Below, one piece after another: positions 27,501 through 35,010 of a stretch of DNA of 64,000 nucleotides (its first letter is position 1; the number at the start of each line of letters is the position of its first letter). The position numbers were made by a program, and so were the translations under genes. The notes below the pieces were generated by a model. That model did not search any database. It saw only the letters and a program-made list of their open reading frames with translations, and was not told the origin of the DNA. This stretch comes from Vibrio celticus (GTDB lineage: Bacteria > Pseudomonadota > Gammaproteobacteria > Enterobacterales > Vibrionaceae), in the NCBI RefSeq assembly GCF_024347335.1, contig NZ_AP025463.1:2356001-2420000 (forward strand), given 5' to 3'.

Positions 27501-27594
27501 AGAAGGAGAAGTCGTTCATGTTATCGCAGGAAAACTTATCGATATTACCGATGAAATTGTTGGCTTGAAAACCAAATCTCGGGATTTTCATTAA
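24502..27594 (+). CDS. dnaE2: Error-prone DNA polymerase DnaE2 (ImuC)
   Basis: C-family polymerase that extends past lesions with low fidelity. The 1030-residue protein starts with a PHP domain (YSELFCQSNYSFLEGASHAEELV). The polymerase active site follows: Asp372 and Asp374 in PPDIDVDFEHERREE, and Asp523 in LLKVDVLALGML. The HhH/OB C-terminal part includes FVTLEDSTGNINVVVW (about 955-970), an OB-fold tRNA-anticodon-type domain. It is shorter than replicative DnaE (about 1160), as is usual for DnaE2. It is third in the LexA-controlled cassette, and no terminator is seen before it. Confidence 0.96.
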   Translation: MSQQYSELFCQSNYSFLEGASHAEELVLQADFLRYKALAVTDECSIAGIVKVHSAIKQHKLSLKQIVGSMFWLNEECQVILICPNRQAYAELCRIITNARRRSSKGHYQLSEWDIMSAKHCFILWLPQQKNEDAHWGQWLSQHHSGRLWIGLQRHLKQTDQQYTDYCVELSQHHQLPITACGGVLMHNANRLPLQHSLTAIQYQKPITEVGSHLLANAERCLRSINKLSHIFKTEWLEESNRIAELCEFNLDSLRYEYPSELIPQGETPMSYLRMLVEMGKRARFPQGVPNDIQQIIEKELGLISELDYPFFFLTIHDIVMFAKSQGILYQDRGSAANSVVCYCLEITSVDPRQISVLFERFISKERDEPPDIDVDFEHERREEVIQYIYQKYGRERAALAATVISYRFKSAVRDVGKALGLQETQLDYFIKNTNRRDKSLGWQAQLTQLGLQPDSLKGQQFIHLVNEIIGFPRHLSQHVGGFVISSGPLYELVPVENAAMHERTIIQWDKDDLETLGLLKVDVLALGMLSAIRKCFDLIKRIHGRSLTIAEITRLKDDPQVYGMIQRADTVGIFQIESRAQMSMLPRLKPKTYYDLVIQIAIVRPGPIQGDMVHPFLKRRDGIEPISYPSKDVESVLSRTLGVPIFQEQVIKLAMVAAGFTGGEADQLRRAMAAWKKNGNVFKFKNKLIEGMQKRGYETEFAEQIFKQICGFGEYGFPESHSASFAVLAYCSAWLKCYYPECFYASLLNSQPMGFYSPSQLVQDAQRHNVVILPVCVNASQNDHTVVSHQNGLAIRLGLRQIKGFSEHGIQSVLANRPQSGYRHPSQVKQLSMNKKDIELLASANALHNVSGDRFQTRWAIMDSASDLPLFSQAYDYAEAGHDEHALHKPNEMQDLLEDFTSVGISLNKHPITLLEEAGRLGRFTHMKDLIQQRHKSMVTVVGLVTGKQSPGTAAGVTFVTLEDSTGNINVVVWGATARAQQQAYLTAKALKVQGILEKEGEVVHVIAGKLIDITDEIVGLKTKSRDFH

Positions 27595-27655
27595 CGAAGT
27601 ACCAACTGTTCTCAATCGATCATTGGCTAAAGAAACGAGAGAAAGAAAAACGAAA

Positions 27656-27677
27656 AAGGGAAGCATCCGCTTCCCTT
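27656..27677 (-). terminator. Minus-strand terminator beyond the 31-codon ORF
   Basis: AAGGGAAGC / GCTTCCCTT arms, loop of four. On the minus strand the stem is followed by a T-run; on the plus strand it is not. It would end either cheV transcription or a small transcript starting after cheV. Confidence 0.7.
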
Positions 27678-27694
27678 CAATTCCAGTTGTTGAG

Positions 27695-27790
27695 TTATGA
27701 CTCAACTTCAGCTTCCGTACGTCTTTTCTTAAATTCCCTATACAGTAATAAGCTCAAAGTCATAACGACTTTAGACGTTAACCATATCAT
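27695..27790 (-). CDS. Possible 31-codon ORF, basic with a short hydrophobic segment
   Basis: ATG at 27788-27790 to TAA at 27695-27697. The product begins MIWLTSKVVMTLSLLLY, then a Lys/Arg patch (REFKKRR) and an acidic tail ending EVES. That is a plausible single short membrane helix with a cytosolic basic tail. Support: a terminator starts 18 bp downstream on the same strand, and the sequence is compositionally protein-like. Against: the ribosome site is poor (AAGG twelve bases upstream) and the length is minimal. No family recognised. It could be non-coding 3' sequence of the cheV transcript. Confidence 0.33.
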   Translation of the reverse strand: MIWLTSKVVMTLSLLLYREFKKRRTEAEVES

Positions 27791-27927
27791 TAAGAGGAAC
27801 TACCTTAAATTGTGTGTGAAAAGTTACGCTAGTAGTTGAGCATATTTCGTTAAGAAAAATATGCTGCGTGAATATTAGCAAACGCTTTCTATAAGGTCAC
27901 TCAAAACAAACCGTACAGCAGCGTTAA

Positions 27928-28869
27928 TTATAAAATCTGACGCATTCGCTCTTGAGTCACTTCAACCAAGAGGTCTGGCTGGAACTTAGAAATAAAGCGG
28001 TTACACCCTACTTTCTCAACCATAGCTTCATTAAAACTTCCACTTAATGAAGTATTTAGCGTAATGAATAGGTCATGCATTCTTGGGTCAGTACGTACTT
28101 CGTGTGTCAGCTTGTAGCCGTCCATTTCAGGCATTTCAGCATCGGTGATCATCAACAATATTTCTTGATTGATGTCTTTGCCTTCATCACACCAGCCCTT
28201 AAGTAAGGTCAGTGCTTCTAAGCCATCACAACACTCAATAATGTTCAAACCCAACTGCGACAAGGTGCCTTTGATCTGGTTACGCGCTGTTGAAGAGTCA
28301 TCAACGATAAGCACATTGCGTCCTATCATCTCCTGAGCTAATTGTTCATCTAAAACGCCTTCAGAGATCGAGACATCGTAATCAATGATCTCAGCCAACA
28401 CTTTCTCAACATCGATGATCTCAACGATCTTGTGCTGCTCTTCTTCTTGAATATGCGTAATAGCGGTTAGGTAGTTTGCACGGCCTGTTGTCTTTGGCGG
28501 CGGCTGGATTTCTGTCCATGTCGTGTTCACGATATTACGAACTTGCCCAACCAAGAAACCTTGTACGGTTCGGTTGTATTCCGTAATAATCAGGTTGCTC
28601 TCTTGAGACTCCGCACGAGATGGCGGAAAGCCAATGGCACTGCGTAAATCGATAACAGGCACCGATTCACCACGTAAAGACGCAACACCCGTAATATGAT
28701 GATGAGAGCCCGGTAAGCGAGTGAGTACTGGCACTTTGAGGACTTCTTTCACTTTAAATACGTTAATCGCAAATAGTTGACGACTATTTAAGCTGAATAA
28801 CAAGAGTTCCAGACGGTTTTCACCGACCAGTTTGGTTCTCTGATCAACCGAATTTAAAACGCCAGACAT
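27928..28869 (-). CDS. cheV: Chemotaxis coupling protein CheV
   Basis: CheW-response regulator fusion that couples chemoreceptors to CheA. The product is 313 residues from the ATG at 28867-28869, which has AAGGTG upstream. The frame is open six codons further back, but only from a TTG. The CheW-like domain spans about residues 10-165 (LLLFSLNSRQLFAINVFKVKEVL, GVASLRGESVPVIDL). The receiver domain spans about 180-305 (NVLIVDDSSTARNQI with the acidic pair, MITDAEMPEMDGYKL with the phosphorylated Asp). It lies next to mlc, an order I recall from V. cholerae. No other chemotaxis genes are in the window. Confidence 0.95.
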   Translation of the reverse strand: MSGVLNSVDQRTKLVGENRLELLLFSLNSRQLFAINVFKVKEVLKVPVLTRLPGSHHHITGVASLRGESVPVIDLRSAIGFPPSRAESQESNLIITEYNRTVQGFLVGQVRNIVNTTWTEIQPPPKTTGRANYLTAITHIQEEEQHKIVEIIDVEKVLAEIIDYDVSISEGVLDEQLAQEMIGRNVLIVDDSSTARNQIKGTLSQLGLNIIECCDGLEALTLLKGWCDEGKDINQEILLMITDAEMPEMDGYKLTHEVRTDPRMHDLFITLNTSLSGSFNEAMVEKVGCNRFISKFQPDLLVEVTQERMRQIL

Positions 28870-29036
28870 ACAACACCTTAGTGACAAATAATAACTGTGG
28901 CTACAATAGCCTACTTCAATAGGTTAAAGCAAAGCGCCAATGCACAGAATGCTTAAACTAAGTACAACAAATGATGTTATACAAAGCTTAAGTACATGGA
29001 AAGGTTCGGGGTAAGGCTTAAAGAAGAGAAAAAGAG

Positions 29037-30254
29037 TTAGCCTTCAATAACTTTCATTAGCAGTTGACCATCATATAAAGCCTGCTTGATGAGAGCAGCA
29101 CCTGGCATGGTTGCCTGCTTATAAAAACGAGATTCCACCAGCTCTAAGTCTTTATGGTAAACCGATAGACTCTGCTCTTCGATACACTTTTGAATCGCCG
29201 GGTATAACACGCTCTTCGCCTGATTGATAACACCACCCACCAAGATTTTCTCTGGGTTGAACAGGTTAATCACAATCGCAATCGCAGAGCCTAGGTAACG
29301 GCCTAACTGTTCAATCACTTCGACAGCCAGCGGATCTCCATCCGCAGCGGCAGCACAGATCTGTTCAATAGTGACGTCTTCAAACACCGTTAGCGTTGAT
29401 TCTTCACCATTTGCCAATCGCTCTTTGACTTGCTCACGGATTGCCTGAGAACTCGCCACCGTTTCTAAACAGCCTCGATTTCCACAGTGACAAAGCTTGC
29501 CTTCCTTATCGATCTGGATATGCCCCAACTCACCGATGTTACCGTGACGCCCTTGCAGAACGCGACCGTCAAGAATGATCCCGGCACCTAAACCGTGGTG
29601 AATCGAGATAAGAACAGAGTTGTCGTTGTCTTGTGAGTTACCAAACAGCTTCTCTGCTAACGCCCACGCTCGGGTATCATTGGCAATAAAAACTGGTAGA
29701 CCGGTTTCTTTGTAGATCTCCGGCCCCAACGCTAAGTTTTCAACGTTGTAGTGCGGCATCTGCAACACAATACCTTGCTCTGAATTAACCAGACCTGGCA
29801 GTGTGATAGCGATACTCGTCACCCTGTCGAGTTGCTCGGCATAGGTTTGGAAGAACTCATCGATTTCATGGAGAAGACGCGCAAGCACATCATCTTGATC
29901 GCGTTCATGGATATCAATCTTGGTATCGATAAGCACATCCCCGCCCAATTCATGGAGCGCGATCGTCAAGTATCCACGACCAAGACGCATCGACAGAAAC
30001 TGCCAACCTTCGTTATTGGTTTGCAGACCGACAGCAGGACGCCCACGAGTCGTGGCTTCTTGAACCGTCGTTTCGTGAATAAGGTGAGCTTCAATGAGTT
30101 CACGGGTAATTTTAGTAATACTCGCCGGAGCCAACTCACTTTGCTTGGACAGATCGATACGAGAAATAGGACCTTTAAGGTCAATTAGTTTATATACACG
30201 ACCAGCATTGACCTGTTTGATATGATCAATATGGCCCGGTTGAGCCATGTACAT
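29037..30254 (-). CDS. mlc: Glucose-responsive ROK repressor Mlc
   Basis: Transcription repressor of PTS and sugar genes, released when dephosphorylated PtsG captures it. The 405-residue protein has an N-terminal winged helix (GPISRIDLSKQSELAPASITKITREL, about 28-53) and a ROK sugar-kinase-like body. The zinc cluster is visible in CHCGNRGCLE. Opening residues MAQPGHIDHIKQVNAGRVYKLIDLKGP match E. coli Mlc (about 406 residues) more closely than NagC. ATG at 30252-30254 is preceded by GGAG. A palindrome resembling an Mlc operator lies 36 bp upstream, suggesting autoregulation, and another lies before ptsG in this window. Divergent from pykA. NagC is the alternative, thought less likely. Confidence 0.9.
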   Translation of the reverse strand: MYMAQPGHIDHIKQVNAGRVYKLIDLKGPISRIDLSKQSELAPASITKITRELIEAHLIHETTVQEATTRGRPAVGLQTNNEGWQFLSMRLGRGYLTIALHELGGDVLIDTKIDIHERDQDDVLARLLHEIDEFFQTYAEQLDRVTSIAITLPGLVNSEQGIVLQMPHYNVENLALGPEIYKETGLPVFIANDTRAWALAEKLFGNSQDNDNSVLISIHHGLGAGIILDGRVLQGRHGNIGELGHIQIDKEGKLCHCGNRGCLETVASSQAIREQVKERLANGEESTLTVFEDVTIEQICAAAADGDPLAVEVIEQLGRYLGSAIAIVINLFNPEKILVGGVINQAKSVLYPAIQKCIEEQSLSVYHKDLELVESRFYKQATMPGAALIKQALYDGQLLMKVIEG

Positions 30255-30289
30255 TTTACGCTCCAGAAATCATCAACGAGGTAATTTTT

Positions 30290-30305
30290 TTACTTTGCGA
30301 AGTAA
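30290..30305. promoter_or_regulatory. Candidate Mlc operator in front of mlc
   Basis: TTACTT-TGCG-AAGTAA: perfect six-bp arms around a four-bp centre, set in T-rich flanks. It resembles known Mlc/NagC operators (TTATTTTAC...). Position 36 bp upstream of the mlc ATG fits autoregulation. Inference. Confidence 0.5.
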
Positions 30306-30571
30306 TTGTGAAGTCACTTGGTATATCGCCGTGACCAGTATCACGTATATACATGAATCTTTGTGTATCGAGTCAAATAGTTCGAGGAAAATTAACACCC
30401 ACATCGATAATTTGCGACTTAATTTTCAGAATAAAACATCGCGTTTGAGCCCTGAATTCAATAATTAAAGGCAAATCAAGAAATATCCTCCTAGCTCCCA
30501 ATAAATTATCAATTAATGCATATACTTAATTAAGGCGCGTTGACCTTTCGTGGTTAAATTTTGTTCGAGAT

Positions 30572-30767
30572 AAAAGCGTTTTAATCGCGGCGAGGGGGAA
30601 GTAGCCTAGTCATTCTAAGCAAATCTCCCTCAACAAAGAGTAAAACGCTTTTAGCCGAACCCTTCGGGCAGCGTTTGCTGGTCATTTCTACTACGTTATC
30701 GGCTTCTCATGTAGGCTAGCTACACATCAAAGCCTCTGCCTTGTATAAATACCCAGCAACTCGCTGC
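30572..30767. repeat. 196-bp element with three nested stem-loops
   Basis: Stem 1: perfect 12-bp arms AAAAGCGTTTTA (30572-30583) and TAAAACGCTTTT (30641-30652), extended inward by GAGGGGGA / TCTCCCTC. Stem 2: GCCGAA-CCC-TTCGGGC (30654-30669). Stem 3: long imperfect arms 30668-30691 and 30742-30767 (GCAGCG..TGCTGG with CCAGCA..CGCTGC), enclosing a further hairpin ATGTAG/CTACACAT. It ends about 70 bp before pykA. It has the look of a mobile repeat or a structured RNA. Confidence 0.8.
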
Positions 30768-30838
30768 AAAAATCAGCTCGAAAGATCAACACGCCCTAGT
30801 CTTTTAAAAGATTACTTGGCCTCACTCTAGGAGTATTC

Positions 30839-32284
30839 ATGACAGCCGAATTAAGAAAAACGAAAATCGTCACAACGCTAGGCCCTTCTACTGATAAAGG
30901 TAACGTGCTTGAAGAGATCATCAAAGCCGGTGCCAATATCGTTCGTATGAACTTCTCTCACGGCACCAGCGACGACCATATACAACGCGCAGAAAAAGTC
31001 AGAGCAATAGCCAAAAGACACGGCACTCAAATCGCCATTCTCGGAGACTTACAAGGTCCCAAGATTCGTGTGTCGACATTCAAAGATGGAAAAATCCAAC
31101 TTGCCGTAGGCGACCTATTCACTCTCGATAGCAGCCTAGGTTTAGGCGAAGGCAATCAAGAAGCCGTTGGCCTTGATTACAAAGAACTGCCTAACGACGT
31201 ATCCGCCGGCGATATCCTGTTGCTTGACGATGGTCGTGTTCAACTCAAAGTCACCAAAGTAGAAGGCTGTCGCGTTCATACCGAAGTCATCATTGGCGGC
31301 CCACTCTCAAATAACAAAGGCATCAACAAAAAAGGTGGTGGCCTTTCCGCAGAAGCACTAACAGAAAAAGACAAGCGCGACATCGTCACCGCCGCACAAA
31401 TCAAAGTGGATTACCTAGCGGTGTCTTTCCCACGTAATGGGGAAGACATGCACTATGCTCGTCAGCTCGCACGAGAAGCAGGCTTAGAAGCTCACCTCGT
31501 CGCAAAAGTGGAGCGAGCAGAGACAGTCGCTACTGTTGAGAACATGGATGACATCATAATGGCTTCAGATGTCGTCATGGTGGCTCGTGGTGACCTCGGA
31601 GTGGAAATTGGCGACCCTGAGTTGGTCGGAGTACAAAAACAGCTTATACGCCGTGCTAGAGCGCTTAACCGAACTGTCATCACCGCAACTCAGATGATGG
31701 AATCAATGATTTCTGCGCCAATGCCAACCCGTGCCGAAGTCATGGACGTTGCCAACGCCGTACTCGATGGCACCGATGCTGTGATGCTGTCTGGTGAAAC
31801 CGCTGCGGGTGCTTACCCAGTCGAGACAGTGAAATCGATGGCCGAAGTGTGTATCGGTGCTGAAAAGATGGCGGGTATTAACCAATCGAACTACCGTATT
31901 GACCGTACCTTTGTGACGGCAGAAGAAACCGTTTCGATGGCGACCATCTACTCCGCAAACCATATGGAAGGCATTAAAGGCGTTGTCACTCTCACCGAAT
32001 CAGGCCGCACTGCACTGATGATGTCTCGCCTAAGTGCTGACATGCCTATCTACGCGCTGTCTCGTAACGAAGGAACGCTTAATCGCTGTACCTTATACCG
32101 AGGTGTGACGCCTATCTACTTCGAGACAGAAGCCGAAGACAGCTTTGACATTGCACTATCTACACTCACTTGCCTGAAAGAGAAAGGACACCTTAAATTT
32201 GGCGACCTAGTGATCGTCACTCAAGGCGACATTATGGATGTAGCAGGGTCAACCAACTGTATGAGAATCTTGCCTGTCACCTAA
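30839..32284 (+). CDS. pykA: Pyruvate kinase II
   Basis: Last step of glycolysis: phosphoenolpyruvate plus ADP to pyruvate plus ATP. The 481-residue protein starts LRKTKIVTTLGPSTDKGN and shows NIVRMNFSHG, the barrel motif LVAKVERAE with the key Lys, VMVARGDLGVEIG and the signature ITATQMMESMI. Length and ending (DVAGSTNCMRILPV) match PykA rather than PykF. CTAGGAGT precedes the ATG. Divergent from mlc and downstream of the structured element. Codons are mixed, less biased than pflB. Confidence 0.97.
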   Translation: MTAELRKTKIVTTLGPSTDKGNVLEEIIKAGANIVRMNFSHGTSDDHIQRAEKVRAIAKRHGTQIAILGDLQGPKIRVSTFKDGKIQLAVGDLFTLDSSLGLGEGNQEAVGLDYKELPNDVSAGDILLLDDGRVQLKVTKVEGCRVHTEVIIGGPLSNNKGINKKGGGLSAEALTEKDKRDIVTAAQIKVDYLAVSFPRNGEDMHYARQLAREAGLEAHLVAKVERAETVATVENMDDIIMASDVVMVARGDLGVEIGDPELVGVQKQLIRRARALNRTVITATQMMESMISAPMPTRAEVMDVANAVLDGTDAVMLSGETAAGAYPVETVKSMAEVCIGAEKMAGINQSNYRIDRTFVTAEETVSMATIYSANHMEGIKGVVTLTESGRTALMMSRLSADMPIYALSRNEGTLNRCTLYRGVTPIYFETEAEDSFDIALSTLTCLKEKGHLKFGDLVIVTQGDIMDVAGSTNCMRILPVT

Positions 32285-32328
32285 TATTTGACCTTAAGGC
32301 GAAACGATTTTCCTAATTTCAAAAGCTT

Positions 32329-32364
32329 AAAAGGGTTATCGAACCAAGTTCAATAACCCTTTTT
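32329..32364. terminator. pykA terminator
   Basis: AAAAGGGTTAT / ATAACCCTTTT arms with an inner GAAC/GTTC stem, then TTTTT; A-tract on the other side makes it bidirectional with the convergent patatin gene. Confidence 0.88.
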
Positions 32365-32443
32365 CATTTCAGAACACGATTCACTACAATCTGCTTAAAC
32401 AGCATAACGAGCTCACAGTATGCTAGCTCATCAACTTCGAGAA

Positions 32444-33643
32444 TTACTTGCCAGCAGCAATGGTGGCTAACTGTGGCATATGAGAATTGCGCGCGTTTTC
32501 CGTTGAGGTGTAGGTTTCTACAAATCGGTAACCGGCTTCTAAGCCCATTTCGTAATCGTGCAACAGGTCTTCTTTGTCGCTCATTAATGAACTCGATTTT
32601 AGCGGCTGACTTGGCGCTATCTGAACCACAAACGCGTCGTCTGGTGGCGAATTCAAAAAATCCTGAGTCAATGAGTAGGTCTGATAATGCACCATCAGCA
32701 TGTCAGCCAAGCCTGAATCAAACTTATCCCCGATTAAATGACTTAAGCGATAAATATCATCTGCACCAAATAGCCAGCGACCACCGTTCAGCAGGTCTAA
32801 ATGCCCACGGTCACGCTTCTGCTCTTTTGAGCGCATAATTTGTTGTTGGAAGAAAGAGGTCCAGTCGGTTTTCCACTGTTCCACTTTCTGTTGCCAATGA
32901 CCTTGAACACTGTCGAAAGATTCGCGGAACCACTCCAGTTCTTCGGCAGAGATTGGTTTGGGCGCTTTGACTGGTGCTTCAACCAAATGGGTATTACCTT
33001 CCTCCACCACAGGCTCAGTACGAATCACCACAATAGAACGAGCTTGTCTTCGCCACGCTTCCTGAACCGGGATACATGCTGATACACCACCGTCCACATA
33101 AGCACTGTCACCAATAAAGACTTCATCATTGTACAAACGAGGAATGGCGCAGGTCGCAATCATCACCTTGTACCAATCTTCGCCCAATAATGGGAAGTAG
33201 TGGTCTCGTAAATCTTTGGAATCCGTTACAGCCGCATAGAAGTGGCGATCGCCTAGCGTTTGTCGCCCTAAATCCAGATCGAGCTTATATGGGTAAGCCA
33301 TAATTTGTTCTAGCGCCCACTCTAATCCTAGGTTCTTCCTGTGTCGTATATAGGAAAAGAGATTGAAGAACTCTGGTGAGGTTGTCAGGTCGAGAACAAA
33401 AGAACGGCCAAGGCCTTTATCGCGGCACAGATAAGCACATAAGTTTAGAGCACCTGCCGAGGTACCAAAAAACTCGTCGAAGGGGTCAAAATTTGAGAGA
33501 AGAAAGGCATCCAGCACTCCAGAAGTAAAAATACTTCTCTGTCCGCCACCTTGAGCGACCAGTGCTGTTTTTCCAGCAATAAACTTAGCGTAGTAATCCA
33601 AGTCTATTGCTGTATCAATATTGGTTATAATCCCACTATTCAT
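32444..33643 (-). CDS. Patatin-like phospholipase (YjjU-like)
   Basis: Predicted Ser-Asp lipid acyl hydrolase. The 399-residue protein has the glycine-rich oxyanion loop AQGGGQRSIFTSG (about 30-42), the nucleophile elbow GTSAG with Ser62, and the catalytic Asp184 in VDGG, in the order and spacing of patatins. No signal peptide, so cytoplasmic or membrane-associated. The C-terminal 190 residues are family-variable. It resembles E. coli YjjU. AGGGAATA precedes the ATG. A 29-codon membrane ORF ends 41 bp upstream on the same strand and may be cotranscribed. Substrate unknown. Confidence 0.88.
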   Translation of the reverse strand: MNSGIITNIDTAIDLDYYAKFIAGKTALVAQGGGQRSIFTSGVLDAFLLSNFDPFDEFFGTSAGALNLCAYLCRDKGLGRSFVLDLTTSPEFFNLFSYIRHRKNLGLEWALEQIMAYPYKLDLDLGRQTLGDRHFYAAVTDSKDLRDHYFPLLGEDWYKVMIATCAIPRLYNDEVFIGDSAYVDGGVSACIPVQEAWRRQARSIVVIRTEPVVEEGNTHLVEAPVKAPKPISAEELEWFRESFDSVQGHWQQKVEQWKTDWTSFFQQQIMRSKEQKRDRGHLDLLNGGRWLFGADDIYRLSHLIGDKFDSGLADMLMVHYQTYSLTQDFLNSPPDDAFVVQIAPSQPLKSSSLMSDKEDLLHDYEMGLEAGYRFVETYTSTENARNSHMPQLATIAAGK

Positions 33644-33684
33644 TATTCCCTGAGTATAAAAACTCAGCCTCGCAATCGATGGTA

Positions 33685-33774
33685 TTAACTACCAATCGCA
33701 ATAAAGCCAAATGAAAGAATGATCATGTAGATAAACACGGTAATTTGTAGGGCATTTTTCAGATTATGGTCCAT
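33685..33774 (-). CDS. Small single-helix membrane protein, 29 residues
   Basis: ATG at 33772-33774 to TAA at 33685-33687. The product begins MDHNLKNALQITVFIYMII and ends SFGFIAIGS: a short polar head, then about 22 strongly hydrophobic residues, a textbook single membrane span with the N-terminus inside. A clear ribosome site (AGAGGTG) sits five bases before the ATG. It lies 41 bp upstream of the patatin-like gene on the same strand, so it may be the leader gene of that operon. I do not know its function. The good ribosome site and composition make it likely real despite its size. Confidence 0.62.
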   Translation of the reverse strand: MDHNLKNALQITVFIYMIILSFGFIAIGS

Positions 33775-33919
33775 AGACACCTCTGGCTTATTATTAATTT
33801 GTCGAGTCTCTATTTAAGTACTATCAGGTGTGTGAAGTATCTTCAAGAATCGTCGAAATTAGTCGCACAATATTGATGTAACCATCACAATTAGTATGTG
33901 TATGGATAAGGATATACTC

Positions 33920-34513
33920 ATGAATAACAAAGTAAATATGATGGCACTGATTACGCTTCTCTCCGTTTCAAGCGCGTATGCTTCGCCGGAGATCATCATT
34001 ACACCTATGGTAGGTTATACCGGCGGTGGCAGTGTCGAAGACCAGGACGGTAAAACCTATGACATGAAAGGCTCTGAAAACTACACCTTTGCCATTGAAA
34101 CGCCACTTGAAAAAGGACGCATCGGCTTCTTCTACTCCAATCAGAGCTCGGAATTAGAAACACTCAACCTAAGCTCCTCCATCCAATACCTGCACCTTCA
34201 AAGCAGCATCTACTACCCTGCTTCGCCTGTGTTGTCGGGTTATCTAGGGCTAGGCCTGGGTGCTTCTTACGTCGATGTAGACTGGGCAAAAGATAAGTAT
34301 GGATTCTCAACTTCTATCTTTGGTGGCTTAGAGTACAAATTTAGTGACCGACTAGCGTTGAACACACAAGTACGTTGGTTAGGCACGGTTGTCGACAACG
34401 ATACCTCCGGTGTGTGTAACATCCCAAGTAACGGGCAAGAGTGCATCATTCGCTTTGATACCGACTGGATGAACCAATTCCAAGCCAATGTCGGGCTGAG
34501 TTTTACTTTCTAA
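33920..34513 (+). CDS. Outer-membrane beta-barrel protein, function unknown
   Basis: The 197-residue product begins with a signal peptide MNNKVNMMALITLLSVSSAYA. Alternating-strand sequence follows (YTFAIETPLEKGRIGFFYSN, SGYLGLGLGASYVDVDW, GGLEYKFSDRLALNTQVRW), with the C-terminal barrel strand FQANVGLSFTF ending in Phe. Two late cysteines (GVCNIPSNGQECI) could form a loop disulphide. The ATG at 33920 is chosen over an upstream one because AAGGAT sits six bases before it and it begins the signal peptide. Converges with another small barrel gene on a perfect terminator. OmpW/OmpX-like fold is likely, but no name can be given. Confidence 0.82.
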   Translation: MNNKVNMMALITLLSVSSAYASPEIIITPMVGYTGGGSVEDQDGKTYDMKGSENYTFAIETPLEKGRIGFFYSNQSSELETLNLSSSIQYLHLQSSIYYPASPVLSGYLGLGLGASYVDVDWAKDKYGFSTSIFGGLEYKFSDRLALNTQVRWLGTVVDNDTSGVCNIPSNGQECIIRFDTDWMNQFQANVGLSFTF

Positions 34514-34551
34514 GCGGCTCAATGAAGCAAAAATATAAGATCGGCCCAAAC

Positions 34552-34580
34552 GAAAAAACCAGCTAAATGCTGGTTTTTTC
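34552..34580. terminator. Convergent terminator between two barrel genes
   Basis: Perfect GAAAAAACCAGC / GCTGGTTTTTTC arms around TAAAT, with T-runs on both strands. Confidence 0.92.
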
Positions 34581-34605
34581 ATTATTAAAACGGTTTTAGT
34601 TCAGG

Positions 34606-35010
34606 TTAGAACTTATAGGTAACACCTAAAGCGCCGCCTATTTGCAACTCAACACCTTTATACATATCGAGTTCAGGATGAACTTGAGCGTAAGCATTCC
34701 AACCTTCGTAGAAATTCACTTTCACGCCTAAGGGCAAGCGCAAGCCAAAGTCGTCATTCCATTCAGCCCAAGCACCAGCACCGACGTACCAGCTCAACGG
34801 AGCTTCAGTCTCGAACTGACCACGCTTCAAAATGTAATCAAAGGCAGCGCCGTCATTGCCAATCGTAGCACGGTATTTCTGATCAAATTCCACAACGACA
34901 CTCAGGTCTTGGTCAATGGCGAGTCCCACTTCCAAAGCTGGAGCTTCAGAAGCTTGAGCAAACGAGGCTCCGCTGCAGCACATAAGGCCGATCAAGTAAC
35001 GATGTTTCAT
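34606..35010 (-). CDS. Small secreted/outer-membrane protein, function unknown
   Basis: The 134-residue product has a signal peptide MKHRYLIGLMCCSGASFAQA (about 20 residues). A short beta-rich domain follows with repeated amphipathic strands (WYVGAGAWAEWNDDFGLRLPLGVKVNF) and the ending GGALGVTYKF, again terminal Phe. It is too short for a normal eight-stranded barrel with long loops, though about six to eight short strands could fit. No family recognised. It has the same terminator as the convergent barrel gene. Ribosome site weak. Confidence 0.72.
   Translation of the reverse strand: MKHRYLIGLMCCSGASFAQASEAPALEVGLAIDQDLSVVVEFDQKYRATIGNDGAAFDYILKRGQFETEAPLSWYVGAGAWAEWNDDFGLRLPLGVKVNFYEGWNAYAQVHPELDMYKGVELQIGGALGVTYKF

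Larger units (their letters stand above)
27595..27927. other. Spacer between dnaE2 and cheV
   Basis: 333 bp between convergent genes. It holds a minus-strand terminator (27656-27677) and, directly upstream of it on the same strand, a 31-codon ORF (27695-27790). The remaining sequence next to cheV shows nothing clear. Confidence 0.5.
30255..30838. other. Divergent mlc-pykA regulatory region with a structured element
   Basis: 584 bp without a credible gene. It contains an Mlc-like palindrome at 30290-30305 near mlc and a three-stem inverted-repeat element at 30572-30767. The pykA ribosome site CTAGGAGT lies just before 30839. Confidence 0.6.
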
